Shown in pieces: positions 35,809-46,465 of a stretch of 64,000 bases of DNA. This DNA comes from Bacteriovoracaceae bacterium (GTDB lineage: Bacteria; Bdellovibrionota; Bacteriovoracia; Bacteriovoracales; Bacteriovoracaceae): assembly GCA_016784965.1 (NCBI GenBank), contig JADHTQ010000012.1, positions 32,835 to 96,834 on the forward strand. The letters are read 5' to 3'. Below the pieces are notes generated by a model. That model searched no databases and was not told the DNA's origin. It saw only the letters and a list, made by a program, of their open reading frames with translations. Made by a program: the position numbers and the translations under genes. Each line of letters starts with the position of its first letter. The stretch's first letter is position 1.

Positions 35809-37012
35809 TGTTGCCCAAGTAGAAGAAAGTATGACCCTTAAACTAAATGCAAAAGCAGTCGCTTTGGTTAAAGAGGGAAGGCACGTTTTAAACCTAACAG
35901 CAGGGCAGTTGCCATTTCATCCTCCAGCACAACTTGTAGGCCAAATAAAAAGTGAACTAAATTTTTTAAAGAGTTTTCAATATTCTCCAGCGGGAGGATA
36001 TTTTGAGCTTAGAGAGAAATTTACTAATTACATTGAAAAAAGAGTGGAGATTGATTTAGATAAAAAGAAGTTTGGATGTGTTATAAGTAATGGTGCCAAA
36101 CACACACTATATAATATATTAAAAACTATTTTAAATCCTGCTGAAGAGGTTGTAATTATTGCTCCCTACTGGGTTTCCTATCCCGAGATAATTAAAGTCT
36201 GTGATGGAGTTCCCGTAGTTGTGGAATCAAATCGGTTAAAAAACTTCATCCCTGCAATTGAGGATATAAAGGCGGCCATTTCAGATAAAACAAAGGCCAT
36301 TATCATCAATAGTCCCAATAACCCAACAGGTATCCATTATCCACAAGAGTGGATGTCAAAGTTTGCTCAACTAGTTAAAAAGCACAAGGAACTGTATGTT
36401 ATTAGCGATGAGATTTACTTTGACCTGTGTTACTATGATCCTGCTCCAACATACTTCTACCAAAAAGAACCCAGTTTATTAACAAGAACAATCATTGTAG
36501 ATGGAATATCCAAGGCTTTTGCATGCTCTGGTTTGCGAATTGGTTACTGTATAGCTCCAAAGTATATAAGTGATGCAATGATCCGCTTGCAGGGGCATAC
36601 TGCAAGTGGGGCCAATAGTTTAATGCAAGCTGCATTAATAAACTACGACTTTGATCAAAATGCCGGTTTTTTAGGTGGAGTTAAGGATCATTTGAGAAGT
36701 AATGCAAGTATGTTAAATAAAAAATTCCAAAAAGCTAAACTCGATAAAATTTGGTATCAACCCCTATCTGCTTTTTATTATTTTATTGATTTTTCCCGTA
36801 CCCCAGTATGTGATCGCTTAAAAAGTCAGCTGGGCAAAAAAAGTGACTACTCTATGGCAATTTCAGAAGATCTGCTAGAAAATCATGGGGTTGCAGTGGT
36901 CCCAGGTGGTGTTTTTGGCGCCCCAAACTGTGTGAGGATTAGTTTAGTATTAGAGACGCCGCAATTTGAAGAGGCAATTGACAAAATAATCCAGTATATT
37001 TTTCCATCTTAA
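35792..37012 (+). CDS. PLP aminotransferase, class I/II (AspC-like)
   Basis: A 406-residue fold-type I aminotransferase. ATG 35792 lies five bases after GGAGG. LTAGQLPFHPP, SPNNPTGIHYP (substrate/PLP), VISDEIYFDL (Asp-x-x-Tyr) and DGISKAFACSGLRIGY (Lys that binds PLP) are all present, and VRISLVLE supplies the substrate Arg. Probably an aspartate or aromatic aminotransferase; exact substrate not decidable. Co-transcribed with coaD. Confidence 0.92.
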   Translation: MNLNVNVAQVEESMTLKLNAKAVALVKEGRHVLNLTAGQLPFHPPAQLVGQIKSELNFLKSFQYSPAGGYFELREKFTNYIEKRVEIDLDKKKFGCVISNGAKHTLYNILKTILNPAEEVVIIAPYWVSYPEIIKVCDGVPVVVESNRLKNFIPAIEDIKAAISDKTKAIIINSPNNPTGIHYPQEWMSKFAQLVKKHKELYVISDEIYFDLCYYDPAPTYFYQKEPSLLTRTIIVDGISKAFACSGLRIGYCIAPKYISDAMIRLQGHTASGANSLMQAALINYDFDQNAGFLGGVKDHLRSNASMLNKKFQKAKLDKIWYQPLSAFYYFIDFSRTPVCDRLKSQLGKKSDYSMAISEDLLENHGVAVVPGGVFGAPNCVRISLVLETPQFEEAIDKIIQYIFPS

Positions 37013-37044
37013 TATATATTCCAAAGTCATTTATACTTAGACAG

Positions 37045-38064
37045 ATGGATAGGGTAATACTATCAGTTTGTATGATTTCAATTATCTTATGTTGTGGTCT
37101 GTTACAAAGTTGTGCTGAAGATACCGAACAATATACTGATTCAGTTGTACATTCTGCAAATATTTTATTGAGTAGTGGGCTGTGCGATGAGGCCTTGAAT
37201 GTATTAGATGATCCCCAAGTCAATTCAACCACCCACGCCATGTACATTCAGACCTTAGCATCTGCATATGCTTGCAAGGCCTCTTTTAGTGAAATTACAT
37301 TTTTTAGTGATGATATAGATAAAATTGGAACTCCGCTTCCTCTGGGCTGGATGTCTACATTTACTACATCGGTGACCATGGATGCACCAGATAATGACTC
37401 CTATGATAATTTGATACTAGCTATTAACACATTGCTTTATGCAGGGGGCTTGAGTACAGCAAAAGATCCCACAGTAGCACGGCGGGCGGCTATATTTGAT
37501 AGCGATGATGCAGACAGTATCAACGTTCAACTTATTTATTATATTATGGCCGCTTTTGGCAAATATGCATATTACTATGGCAATGCAGATGCTGCAGGTA
37601 GCAAAGGAGTGGGGGCAGGTGCTAATACCTGCTATTACCAGTACGATAACACGATCGATATCACCATAAACGTAGGTGCAGGTGACATTCCTATGAAGTT
37701 GGATGATTTCTTGGATGTTTCAGTTGCAGCAGTAGATGTTACTGGGGTTTGCGACAAAGCTGCAAACACCGGTCATTTTGCATATGGGGTTAGTACCATT
37801 AACCGATTATGCCAAGGTGTGGTTTTGTTAAACAACTTTAAAGAGCTTGCTCCCGAGGTCATGTCAATTTTTCCCGGGGATTATTTTGATTCACTACAAG
37901 ATGTCATAAACGGAATGGATGTAGGACTAGACTACCTAGTAAGTCCCGATGTGAGCTTGATTCGTGCGGTCCAAAGTCAGCAAAAATGTGAGTTAGAAAA
38001 TGCCAGCAACCTGGATGATCTACAAGTATTTTTTGCATTAGGCGTAGAAACGGTGTTTTTGTAA
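37045..38064 (+). CDS. Predicted lipoprotein, unknown
   Basis: A 339-residue lipoprotein: signal then LLQSC lipobox with acyl Cys near residue 23. The start DSVVHSANILLSSGLCDEAL followed by THAMYIQTLASAYACKA resembles tetratricopeptide-like helices; later Gly/Asp-rich parts have several Cys. It lies in a stop-start overlap (TAATG) with the outer-membrane protein gene, which suggests a membrane complex. Confidence 0.75.
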   Translation: MDRVILSVCMISIILCCGLLQSCAEDTEQYTDSVVHSANILLSSGLCDEALNVLDDPQVNSTTHAMYIQTLASAYACKASFSEITFFSDDIDKIGTPLPLGWMSTFTTSVTMDAPDNDSYDNLILAINTLLYAGGLSTAKDPTVARRAAIFDSDDADSINVQLIYYIMAAFGKYAYYYGNADAAGSKGVGAGANTCYYQYDNTIDITINVGAGDIPMKLDDFLDVSVAAVDVTGVCDKAANTGHFAYGVSTINRLCQGVVLLNNFKELAPEVMSIFPGDYFDSLQDVINGMDVGLDYLVSPDVSLIRAVQSQQKCELENASNLDDLQVFFALGVETVFL

Positions 38065-39173
38065 TGAGAAAAATATCATATTTAATATTATTACTCATGA
38101 TTAGTGGTCCACTGCAAGTTGCAATCGCAGTGGAAGTTCCCTATCTAATAAGGAGTCCAAAAGCCTTATTGATGGGAGATGCCTTTACAGCACTTGCTGA
38201 TGATGAGTATACGCTTTTTTACAATCCTGGTGCACTTGGCACTTCTAAGTTTGTGCATGTTAGCCCCTTTGGTACCCAAATTGGTGTGACTAATGTACTA
38301 AGTGATTTAGACCGCTTTTTAAACTTACCTAGTGATATGTTGGGGTGGGCCAATCAATTTATGGGATACCCCGTCAGCTTGCATTTTGGGATTACTCCCA
38401 CAGTAAAATTTGGGCCATTTGCATTTAGCATCTTTTATCGAAATTCTAAACTAATATCTGTCATGAATTCTACCAGACCTCTTTTGTACATTGACTCTAA
38501 AGAAGACCGAGGTGTTATTTTTGGATATGCTTTCCAATTTGGCAGTAAGGAGAGTCAAAGTTCTTTTGGACTGTCTATTAAACAAATTACTAGAAAGTCA
38601 ATTGAAACCAATCATGCTTTGTTTGGGATTGATTCCATTAGTATGTTTGACACTATCGGAGATAGTGATGGCCTTGAAGGTATGCTTGAAGCAATTGGGC
38701 AGACCACTGGTGAAGCTTGGGGATGGGATGTTGGTTGGAAACATACTTTTAATTTTACCAAGTCTAAACTTATGTTAGGTGCTGCTATATTTGATGTAGA
38801 TAAAACGAAATTTAAAAGAACTGCTGGCACTGATGACATTTCCAATAATGAAATGTTAATGAGCAGTGGAGTTGCTTGGAAGCAAGATTTCTATTGGTTT
38901 GATTATAGCGTATCTTTTGATGTTCATCCGGTACTAAAAGACATTGAGTGGAGAAGAAAAATTCATATGGGCCTGGAATTTGGAATACCTGGCTTTAGGT
39001 TTTTTACTGGGTATAATGCGGGGTATATGAGCTATGGTGGAGAAGTGAATTTGTGGATTTTTAAACTAGTTGGTGGGTTATATGATATTGAGATTGGTTC
39101 TGCTTATAAAGATCAAAAAAGTTCACGAGCAATAATTTATTTCAGTTTTGCAGATTTTGCTTTCGATGTTTAA
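38064..39173 (+). CDS. Outer-membrane PorV/FadL-like beta-barrel protein
   Basis: A 369-residue protein with a signal peptide ending AIAVE. SPKALLMGDAFTALADDEYTLFYNPGALG is split over the typical start of FadL/PorV barrels (gnAf.a.addp.al.yNPAg). The rest alternates strands and ends in the aromatic ...YFSFADFAFDV, as barrel proteins do. It may carry hydrophobic ligands or anchor the preceding lipoprotein. Confidence 0.8.
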   Translation: MRKISYLILLLMISGPLQVAIAVEVPYLIRSPKALLMGDAFTALADDEYTLFYNPGALGTSKFVHVSPFGTQIGVTNVLSDLDRFLNLPSDMLGWANQFMGYPVSLHFGITPTVKFGPFAFSIFYRNSKLISVMNSTRPLLYIDSKEDRGVIFGYAFQFGSKESQSSFGLSIKQITRKSIETNHALFGIDSISMFDTIGDSDGLEGMLEAIGQTTGEAWGWDVGWKHTFNFTKSKLMLGAAIFDVDKTKFKRTAGTDDISNNEMLMSSGVAWKQDFYWFDYSVSFDVHPVLKDIEWRRKIHMGLEFGIPGFRFFTGYNAGYMSYGGEVNLWIFKLVGGLYDIEIGSAYKDQKSSRAIIYFSFADFAFDV

Positions 39174-39195
39174 CAAAAAAAGCGATACTATCCCT

Positions 39196-40512
39196 ATGAA
39201 AAAAGTTTTTGTATTAGACACTAATGTTTTATTATTTGATCCACGTTCTATTTTTAAATTCGGCAACAATACAGTCTACATTCCCTTTATCTGTATTGAA
39301 GAGTTAGACCGCTTTAAAAAAGACCAAAATGAAAATGGCCGCAATGCTAGATATTTTTCGCGAGTCGTTGACAATCTGCGCAGTCGAGGACATGTCACTC
39401 AGGGTGTAAAGCTTGACAGCGGTGGAGAGCTAGTAATTGCTCCGGCCCAAAAAGTTACTTCTAAAGAAAAGAGCCAAGGTATTGATTTGACCATCAATGA
39501 CAACTTAATTCTTGGCTCGGCGATTGTCTTAAAAGAAGAAGGCAAGGATGTCACCCTTATCACTAAGGATGTCAATTTGCGCCTAAAGTCCGATATCTTT
39601 GGTATTAGGGCAGAAGACTATGGAAAAAAAGGTGCCAAGCTAGATGAGTTATACTCAGGTTATAGAATTTTTGAAGTAACACTTGCTAGGCTTAGGAAAT
39701 TTGAAAAAGATCGTTTTTTACCTTTGGATGAGGAAGAACTAACAGAAATTCATCCCAATGAGTATTTGATAGTATGTGAAGTTAACAATGATAGACACAG
39801 GCTTTTGGGACGTTATTCTAGGGAAAAAGGTGGCGTTGTTCCCTTAATCAAAAATCGTGAAGGGGTGTGGGGAATTCATCCAAAAAATGTTGAGCAACAA
39901 TTTGCCTTAGACGCCCTTTTAAATGAAGAGGTCAAACTTGTCACGTTAGTGGGCAAGGCCGGAACGGGAAAAACGCTCTTGGCCATTGCAGCAGGCCTTG
40001 AGATGACTGTGATAAGCAACAAATATGGCCGTGTGCTAGTATCTAGGCCAATTCAGCCCATGGGAAAAGACTTAGGCTATCTGCCAGGTGATGTTAACGA
40101 CAAGTTAGCACCGTGGATGCAACCAATTTTTGATAATATGGATTTTTTATTTGGGCAGCAAAAAGGTCACAACTCCAGCTCTTGGGAAGATCTTATCGAT
40201 CAGGGAATTTTGCATGTAGAGCCCTTAACGTATATCAGAGGAAGAACTATTCCCGAACAATACATGATTGTTGATGAGGCGCAAAACCTAAGCCCTCACG
40301 AGGTAAAAACTATTATTACCAGGGCCGGAGAGGGGACCAAAATTGTTTTAACGGGAGACTGTGAACAAATCGATAGCCCATACCTTGATTCGATAAATAA
40401 TGGATTGGCATATTGTGTGGATCGTTTAAAAAGCGGGGACATGATAGGACATGCGACCCTTAGAATCGGGGAGAGATCACAGTTATCAGAGTTTGCTTCA
40501 AAACTGCTGTAG
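39196..40512 (+). CDS. PhoH2-type PIN-PhoH ATPase
   Basis: A 438-residue protein from ATG 39196, the usual family start MKKVFVLDTNVLLFDP; two upstream in-frame ATGs would add 10-16 residues. Residues 1-130 are a PIN ribonuclease domain (acidic residues in DTNVLL, EELDRFK, DNLILG, TKDVNLRLK). Residues 210-430 are PhoH: LVGKAGTGKTLLAIAAG Walker A, YMIVDEAQNL Walker B and KIVLTGDCEQID. PhoH2 proteins unwind and cut RNA with ATP; in some bacteria they act as toxin-like RNases. Confidence 0.93.
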   Translation: MKKVFVLDTNVLLFDPRSIFKFGNNTVYIPFICIEELDRFKKDQNENGRNARYFSRVVDNLRSRGHVTQGVKLDSGGELVIAPAQKVTSKEKSQGIDLTINDNLILGSAIVLKEEGKDVTLITKDVNLRLKSDIFGIRAEDYGKKGAKLDELYSGYRIFEVTLARLRKFEKDRFLPLDEEELTEIHPNEYLIVCEVNNDRHRLLGRYSREKGGVVPLIKNREGVWGIHPKNVEQQFALDALLNEEVKLVTLVGKAGTGKTLLAIAAGLEMTVISNKYGRVLVSRPIQPMGKDLGYLPGDVNDKLAPWMQPIFDNMDFLFGQQKGHNSSSWEDLIDQGILHVEPLTYIRGRTIPEQYMIVDEAQNLSPHEVKTIITRAGEGTKIVLTGDCEQIDSPYLDSINNGLAYCVDRLKSGDMIGHATLRIGERSQLSEFASKLL

Positions 40513-40531
40513 ACTGTTGCCTGCTTCCAGC

Positions 40532-40792
40532 TTAAGTTACCGATGAAAAATTGTCTAATTCCAATCTTTTATTAAATTCGTTTAAAATCAATACAGATGC
40601 AGACAAAAGATTTTCATCAAGTCTATTTGACTTTAATTGATCAATGATCAGGTTGGACTCATCCACAAGCTCGCTAAAACTCAAAAATGATAAGCATACT
40701 ATAATACAGTTATCTTTAATCTTTGTGCTTTTCTTTTTCCAGTTTGCGAGTTGGACGACGTTTTCATTTTGGGTGTGCTGAGTCTTTACCAT
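40532..40792 (-). CDS. Small protein, unknown
   Basis: An 86-residue soluble, helical protein with two Cys, GAAGGG twelve bases before the ATG. No motif recognised. Its 3' end is 20 bases from the end of the PIN-PhoH gene on the other strand. Confidence 0.5.
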   Translation of the reverse strand: MVKTQHTQNENVVQLANWKKKSTKIKDNCIIVCLSFLSFSELVDESNLIIDQLKSNRLDENLLSASVLILNEFNKRLELDNFSSVT

Positions 40793-40920
40793 GTTTAATT
40801 TACCCTTCTCTTAGTCACTTGTGTGCCTATTAAAGCACACAATACAGAAGAAAAGGTTATCTGTTATTAAATACGATTTATCAAATAAAATAAATTACTC
40901 GTCATGTTAATGTGAATTTT

Positions 40921-41511
40921 TTACCGACTCTTTCCTCTTTTTGCCAAATAGATGCTTATGACAACAATTGCAGCGAGAAAAAAGAGGATGATATTTCCCT
41001 TTTTAACGTAGTTGATCACAGTGCCACCAAAATAATAGTAAAGGGGAAAAAATAAAGATGTGGATAAAGTGCAGGCAACGAGATCACTCATTGAAAATTT
41101 AAAGAAGTTCATTTTACCAAGGCCAGCAGTTAAAAATAGTGCATTTCGCACGCCAAATGGGATGAAGCGACCGACAAGGAGAGTTATGATTCCATACTTT
41201 TTATAAAACACAGCTATATGATCAACTGTTTTATGAGAAACCATATTGGCAAAAAATTTACTTTTCCACAGTTTTGGGCCGAGCTTTCTTCCTATCCAGT
41301 AGCAGATAAGATCAGAAAAATAAGCACCAAGAAAGACACCTAATAGTAGCGGAATGAAATGGTCTGGATTGTGTGCGGCCATAACTCCAGATATAAAAAG
41401 CATTGCATCTTCAGAAATTGGCAAGTTAAAGCCTGCCAATATGAGGCTGAAAAAGACAAGGTATGGTGCAAGGTGTACGTTGTGTTGAATTACTTCAAGG
41501 ATTGATTCCAT
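40921..41511 (-). CDS. DedA-family membrane protein
   Basis: A 196-residue integral membrane protein. FSLILAGFNLPISEDAMLFISG gives the E-D region; GAYFSDLICYWIGRKLG and the FIPFGVRNALFLTAGLGKMNFFKF block match DedA's F.R..PG...G.....F. The usual R-(h)-PG is here RFIPFGVRN-x-G. DedA proteins help lipid carrier recycling and proton-gradient tolerance. Single gene. Confidence 0.9.
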   Translation of the reverse strand: MESILEVIQHNVHLAPYLVFFSLILAGFNLPISEDAMLFISGVMAAHNPDHFIPLLLGVFLGAYFSDLICYWIGRKLGPKLWKSKFFANMVSHKTVDHIAVFYKKYGIITLLVGRFIPFGVRNALFLTAGLGKMNFFKFSMSDLVACTLSTSLFFPLYYYFGGTVINYVKKGNIILFFLAAIVVISIYLAKRGKSR

Positions 41512-41778
41512 AGTTTGCCTTTTGGGCGGTAAGCTTACAGTTCATCTTTTAAAGGGTTTATATTCTATTCAAGGCCCACAGGTCAATGAAAAATAGACAA
41601 TGCAAATAAGCCTATAAATGAATATTTAGGTACATTTTAAACGGGCCTTTTGCTATTTACAACAGTTTATATGCTTGTTATTTTGGCTAGTTACTTTTAT
41701 GCTAAATAGTTAAAGAATTTTTACTTTGCGACGAGAAGTGTACAAACTGTCAAATGCTTTAAAATTGGAGACTAATTT

Positions 41779-42390
41779 ATGAACGATCCCGTATCTTACA
41801 TACCTAATCCCATAGTTATCGAACAGACTGCCAGGGGAGAGCGGCAATATGACATATATTCACGTCTTCTAATTGATAGAATTATATTTCTTGGAACTGA
41901 AGTCAATGATACTGTGGCCAATCTTTTGATGGCCCAGATGTTATTTTTAGAGCAAGATGATCCAGAAGCGCCAATTCACTTTTATATTAACAGCCCCGGT
42001 GGCTCAGTATATGCGGGTTTGGGCATATATGACTTGATGCAACTTGTTTCTTGCCCTGTCTACACCTACTGTGTTGGCATGGCCGCTTCGATGGGCTCAC
42101 TACTGCTTACCGCTGGAGCGGAAGGATTTAGGCACTGTCTTCCACATAGCAGGATTATGATCCATCAACCGCTAGGAGGGGCCAGGGGCCAATGCTCTGA
42201 TATTCAGATTCAAGCTTCTGAGATTCAAGACCTAAAAAACCAGTTGAATGAGATCTATGTGACTCACTCAGGTATGACGTTTGAAAAAGTTGAGCAAGAA
42301 ACTGATAGAGATAACTATTTATCCCCAGATCAAGCAAAAGAGATGGGATTGATAGATAGCATCATTCTTCCAAGAAAGAATAAGACCTAA
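41779..42390 (+). CDS. clpP: ATP-dependent Clp protease proteolytic subunit
   Basis: A 203-residue Clp[17 protein letters not shown], the catalytic Ser in [11 protein letters not shown], the His in [11 protein letters not shown] and the Asp in [11 protein letters not shown] form the triad. Forms tetradecamers capped by ClpX, encoded 94 bases downstream. No trigger factor gene precedes it within the window, unlike in many proteobacteria. Confidence 0.97.
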   Translation: MNDPVSYIPNPIVIEQTARGERQYDIYSRLLIDRIIFLGTEVNDTVANLLMAQMLFLEQDDPEAPIHFYINSPGGSVYAGLGIYDLMQLVSCPVYTYCVGMAASMGSLLLTAGAEGFRHCLPHSRIMIHQPLGGARGQCSDIQIQASEIQDLKNQLNEIYVTHSGMTFEKVEQETDRDNYLSPDQAKEMGLIDSIILPRKNKT

Positions 42391-42484
42391 GGGTTTTTTA
42401 AAAAATGATAGTGAAACAGTGCTAACTTGTTGTATGTAATCTGTGAGTTAATACTTATTTTAAGATATCAAAAGAAGGTGAAAG

Positions 42485-43789
42485 ATGGGGACAAGAACGG
42501 GTTTTACTGGCACGTTACACTGCAATTTTTGTGGTAAGTCGCAAAAGGAAGTAAAAAAACTAATAGCTGGTCCTGGTTGTTATATCTGTGATGAGTGTGT
42601 TGAGCTCTGTAATGATATTATTTTTGAAGACTCTGCAAAAATTCCCGGTAAGGCAACATTTGACAATGTCCCTAAGCCCCATGAAATTAAAGTACATTTA
42701 GATAAATTTGTTATCGCTCAAAATCGTGCTAAAAAAGTCATCTCAGTTGCTGTTCATAATCACTATAAGAGGCTTTCCCATGAGTTAAACAATAAGGGAA
42801 AAAAGAAAGATGAGGATAACATTGAGCTGACTAAATCAAATATCCTTCTTGCAGGACCTACAGGTAGCGGTAAAACTCTAATCGCCCAATCACTTGCCAA
42901 GTTTTTAAATGTTCCCTTTGCCATAGCAGACGCGACCTCTTTAACTGAAGCAGGTTATGTTGGAGAAGATGTAGAAAACATTATTCTAAGTCTCTTACAA
43001 AACTGTGAATATGATATTGAAAGAGCAGAAAGAGGAATTGTATATATTGATGAGATCGATAAAATTGCTCGCAAAACAGACAATGCTTCTATTACCAGAG
43101 ATGTGTCGGGTGAGGGTGTGCAACAAGCACTTTTAAAACTCATTGAAGGCACGATTGCCTCTGTTCCCCCAAAGGGCGGAAGAAAGCATCCTCAGCAAGA
43201 ATTTCTACAGGTGAATACTAAAAATATACTATTTGTTTGTGCAGGAGCATTTGTAGGCCTTGACAAGATTATTGAAAAGAGACTTACCAAGCGCCCCATG
43301 GGCTTGGTGTCTGATCATACCAAAGCCCTGAATAAAACAACGGTGGAAAAACTAGGCGGTATAGAGCCCGAAGATTTGGCAAAATATGGACTGATACCAG
43401 AGTTCATTGGTCGACTACCGGTAAATGCCATGCTGGAAGAACTTGACGAAGATGCTTTGGTAAGTATTTTAACCGAACCACAAAATGCTATTACTAAGCA
43501 ATACCAAAAGCTATTTGAGTTTGATGGAATAAAAATTGAATTTGAGCCCAAGGCCTTGAGGGAAGTGGCCAAAATGGCAATGCAGAAAAAAACTGGTGCC
43601 CGTGGGTTGCGATCAATACTTGAGCAAACCATGTTGGATATTATGTATGATATTCCCGCCAATGATAAAATTAATAAAGTAGTCATTACCCACGATACTA
43701 TTATAGGTGAAGGAACCCCAGAAATCAGTGAGGGGGAGCGCCTACCTACTAGTGACGGGCCCAGAACTTTTGGAGCAAAAAGTGCCTAA
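42485..43789 (+). CDS. clpX: Clp protease ATP-binding subunit ClpX
   Basis: A 434-residue unfoldase. The N-terminal zinc finger is CNFCGKSQ...[11 protein letters not shown]; Walker A is [10 protein letters not shown], Walker [12 protein letters not shown], sensor 2 [11 protein letters not shown], and IGF-like loop and RKH pore loop ([10 protein letters not shown]) are present. Followed by a strong terminator. Confidence 0.97.
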   Translation: MGTRTGFTGTLHCNFCGKSQKEVKKLIAGPGCYICDECVELCNDIIFEDSAKIPGKATFDNVPKPHEIKVHLDKFVIAQNRAKKVISVAVHNHYKRLSHELNNKGKKKDEDNIELTKSNILLAGPTGSGKTLIAQSLAKFLNVPFAIADATSLTEAGYVGEDVENIILSLLQNCEYDIERAERGIVYIDEIDKIARKTDNASITRDVSGEGVQQALLKLIEGTIASVPPKGGRKHPQQEFLQVNTKNILFVCAGAFVGLDKIIEKRLTKRPMGLVSDHTKALNKTTVEKLGGIEPEDLAKYGLIPEFIGRLPVNAMLEELDEDALVSILTEPQNAITKQYQKLFEFDGIKIEFEPKALREVAKMAMQKKTGARGLRSILEQTMLDIMYDIPANDKINKVVITHDTIIGEGTPEISEGERLPTSDGPRTFGAKSA

Positions 43790-43847
43790 GGCCATGGCCT
43801 TAAGTCCCTGTTAATTCCAAGTAATTAATTTTATAAATAAAAATATA

Positions 43848-43879
43848 TTAGGACATATTTTCCTAACCTTTTTTTTTTT
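43848..43879 (+). terminator. Intrinsic terminator after clpX
   Basis: TTAGGA (43848-43853) pairs with TCCTAA (43861-43866) across a 7-base loop, then CC and a run of eleven T. It separates clpP-clpX from lon, which therefore has its own promoter in the following 100 bases. Confidence 0.85.
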
Positions 43880-43989
43880 GCGAATGACGCTGTTTTAGGG
43901 GACAATTAATTATACACTCTAGTAAAAAGCGGCTCAGGATGGGCCATACTACTAGGGAATGTAGAACAAGACTAGTTCATGGAGGTACT

Positions 43990-46392
43990 ATGTCGAAGAA
44001 CAGAAGATTCCCTCTTCTTCCTCTGCGTGATATGATTATTTTCCCCCATATGGTTGTCCCCCTCTTTGTCGGTAGAGAAAAGTCCATTGCTGCCCTGGAG
44101 GACGCGGTTAAAAACAACAATGAGTTGTATTTGGTTGCTCAAAAAGATGCCTCAATATTAAATCCTGAAAGAGAAGACATCTATACCATGGGTACAGTGG
44201 TTAATATTATCCAGATGCTGCGCTTACCAGACAACACGGTAAAAGTTCTGATCGAAGGCAAATATAGGGCAAAATTAAAAAAATTGCACAATATGCCCGA
44301 GGGGTACTATGCCAACATTGAAGAGTGTTTGGACACTACTGGAGACGAGGTTAATGTCGAAGCCATAACTAGGAGCGTCAAGGATACCTTTGAGCAATAT
44401 GTAAAACTTAATAAGCGCATTCCACCAGAATTGCTGATGAGTATTTCATCAATCAAAGAACCTTCCAGGCTTGCAGATATTATCGTGGCCCATTTGGCAA
44501 TGAAAATACCTGAAAAACAAAAAATCCTAGAAGCAGTGGAAGTGGCCAGCAGGCTCCATATACTGCTTGAGAAAATGCAAGGAGAGATTGAGATTATAAA
44601 TGTTGAGCGCAAGATCAAAAATAGGGTCAAGACTCAAATGGAAAAATCTCAAAAAGAGTATTATCTTAATGAGCAGATGAATGCGATTCAAAAAGAGTTG
44701 GGTCAAAAAGATGAAAAATCAGATATTACCGAACTAGAAGAAAAATTAAATACTAAGCCCATACCAAAAGAGGCAAAAGAGAAGACTCTAAAAGAAATAA
44801 AAAAATTAAAGGCCATGTCTCAAATGTCTGCAGAAGCTGCGGTAGTTAGAAACTATATTGACTGGATGTTAAACCTTCCTTGGGAGAATTACACCCAAGA
44901 CGATAATGATGTTGAACATGCACGCAAGATCTTAGAAGCTGATCACTATGGACTAAAAGAAGTTAAAGATAGAATTATTGAATATTTAGCAGTTAGAACT
45001 TTGGTCAAAGAAAACAATGGCAAAGGAACTATCCTTTGTCTTGTAGGCCCTCCAGGGGTTGGAAAAACCTCAATTGGGCGTTCTCTGGCAGATTCATTGG
45101 GAAGAAAGTTTGTACGCATCTCCTTGGGTGGCGTTCGCGATGAGGCAGAAATTAGAGGGCATCGAAGAACCTACGTTGGTGCCATGCCTGGTAAGATCAT
45201 GAATGCTCTAAAGCGAGCAGGCACAAGTAATCCACTGATTCTTTTAGATGAAATTGATAAGATGACCAGTGATATGAGAGGGGATCCAGCTTCTGCGATG
45301 TTGGAAGTTTTAGACCCAGAACAAAATAACACCTTCGTTGATCATTATATAGAAGTTGAGTATGACCTTTCAAAAATAATGTTTATCATGACCGCCAATG
45401 ATGTCTCAAAAATCTCCAGTCCTCTTCGAGATAGAATGGAGATTATTAGTATTCCTGGATACACTCCAGACGAGAAACTACAAATTGGCAAGCGTCACCT
45501 GCTTAAAAAAGCAGTTGCTTCAAATGGGCTTAATGATTACGTCTTTAAAATAAGCGATACGGCCATTATGAAGCTTATTGAAAACTATTCAAGAGAAGCA
45601 GGAGTTAGAGAACTTGAGAGACTAATGGGGGCACTTGCGCGAAAAATTGCCACCCAGATTGTGACCAAGAAGATCCCCGTTGGAAAGAAATTTAGCATAA
45701 CTCCAACAAAATTAAAAAAGCACTTGGGACCAGAAAAATATGATAGGACCGATATTGAAAAACATCCACAAATTGGCCTAGTAAATGGTCTTGCCTGGAC
45801 TGCATTTGGCGGAGAGCTTCTTCACATTGAGGTTGTAACTGTTGAGGGGACTGGCAAGTTGCAAATTACAGGAAAGCTCGGTGACGTGATGCTTGAATCG
45901 GCCAAGGCAGCGTTGAGTTATGTCAAATCGATTAGTGACAGACTAGGAATTGGGGCACAGTGGTATGACAAAAATGATATTCATATCCATGTACCCGATG
46001 GGGCCACACCAAAAGATGGACCCTCTGCTGGGGTAACGATGGTTACTGCCCTAACTTCTGCGATTGCTGGAATTAAAGTGTTTGCTGATGTCGCTATGAC
46101 TGGTGAAGTCACAATTAGGGGTAGGGTATTACCCGTGGGTGGGCTCAAGGAGAAGTTATTGGCCGCAAAACTGGCCGGAATCCAAACAGTCTTAATCCCC
46201 AAAAAGAATGAAAAGGATTTGGACAAGATATCAGAGGAAATTAAAAAGGACCTCAACATCGTTCCCTGTAAATTGGTGGAAGAGGTATTAAAATACGCAC
46301 TAAATCTGTCAAATCCAGATTCATTTATGAAGGTTGTGGGCCTAAAAGTCATTACTGGCCAAGCAGAGACCGACTTGGAGATTGCCAACTAA
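43990..46392 (+). CDS. lon: ATP-dependent Lon protease
   Basis: An 800-residue Lon with GGAGG eight bases before ATG 43990 (an upstream ATG 43939 lacks a site). N-terminal LPLLPLRDMIIFPHMVVPLF; AAA+ Walker A GPPGVGKTS and Walker B LILLDEIDKM; protease Ser in DGPSAGVTM and Lys in GGLKEKLLAAK. Degrades damaged and regulatory proteins in the cytosol. Normal length. Confidence 0.98.
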   Translation: MSKNRRFPLLPLRDMIIFPHMVVPLFVGREKSIAALEDAVKNNNELYLVAQKDASILNPEREDIYTMGTVVNIIQMLRLPDNTVKVLIEGKYRAKLKKLHNMPEGYYANIEECLDTTGDEVNVEAITRSVKDTFEQYVKLNKRIPPELLMSISSIKEPSRLADIIVAHLAMKIPEKQKILEAVEVASRLHILLEKMQGEIEIINVERKIKNRVKTQMEKSQKEYYLNEQMNAIQKELGQKDEKSDITELEEKLNTKPIPKEAKEKTLKEIKKLKAMSQMSAEAAVVRNYIDWMLNLPWENYTQDDNDVEHARKILEADHYGLKEVKDRIIEYLAVRTLVKENNGKGTILCLVGPPGVGKTSIGRSLADSLGRKFVRISLGGVRDEAEIRGHRRTYVGAMPGKIMNALKRAGTSNPLILLDEIDKMTSDMRGDPASAMLEVLDPEQNNTFVDHYIEVEYDLSKIMFIMTANDVSKISSPLRDRMEIISIPGYTPDEKLQIGKRHLLKKAVASNGLNDYVFKISDTAIMKLIENYSREAGVRELERLMGALARKIATQIVTKKIPVGKKFSITPTKLKKHLGPEKYDRTDIEKHPQIGLVNGLAWTAFGGELLHIEVVTVEGTGKLQITGKLGDVMLESAKAALSYVKSISDRLGIGAQWYDKNDIHIHVPDGATPKDGPSAGVTMVTALTSAIAGIKVFADVAMTGEVTIRGRVLPVGGLKEKLLAAKLAGIQTVLIPKKNEKDLDKISEEIKKDLNIVPCKLVEEVLKYALNLSNPDSFMKVVGLKVITGQAETDLEIAN

Positions 46393-46465
46393 TAAAGAGC
46401 ACACTATACTGTAATCAAAATTTTGACCTTTAATGATATTAATATGCATTTGAAGAGAGATTACA

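Noticed and set aside
43786..43805. Palindrome TAAGGCCATGGCCTTA at the clpX stop
   Set aside because: It has no loop and is next to a better terminator; probably chance.
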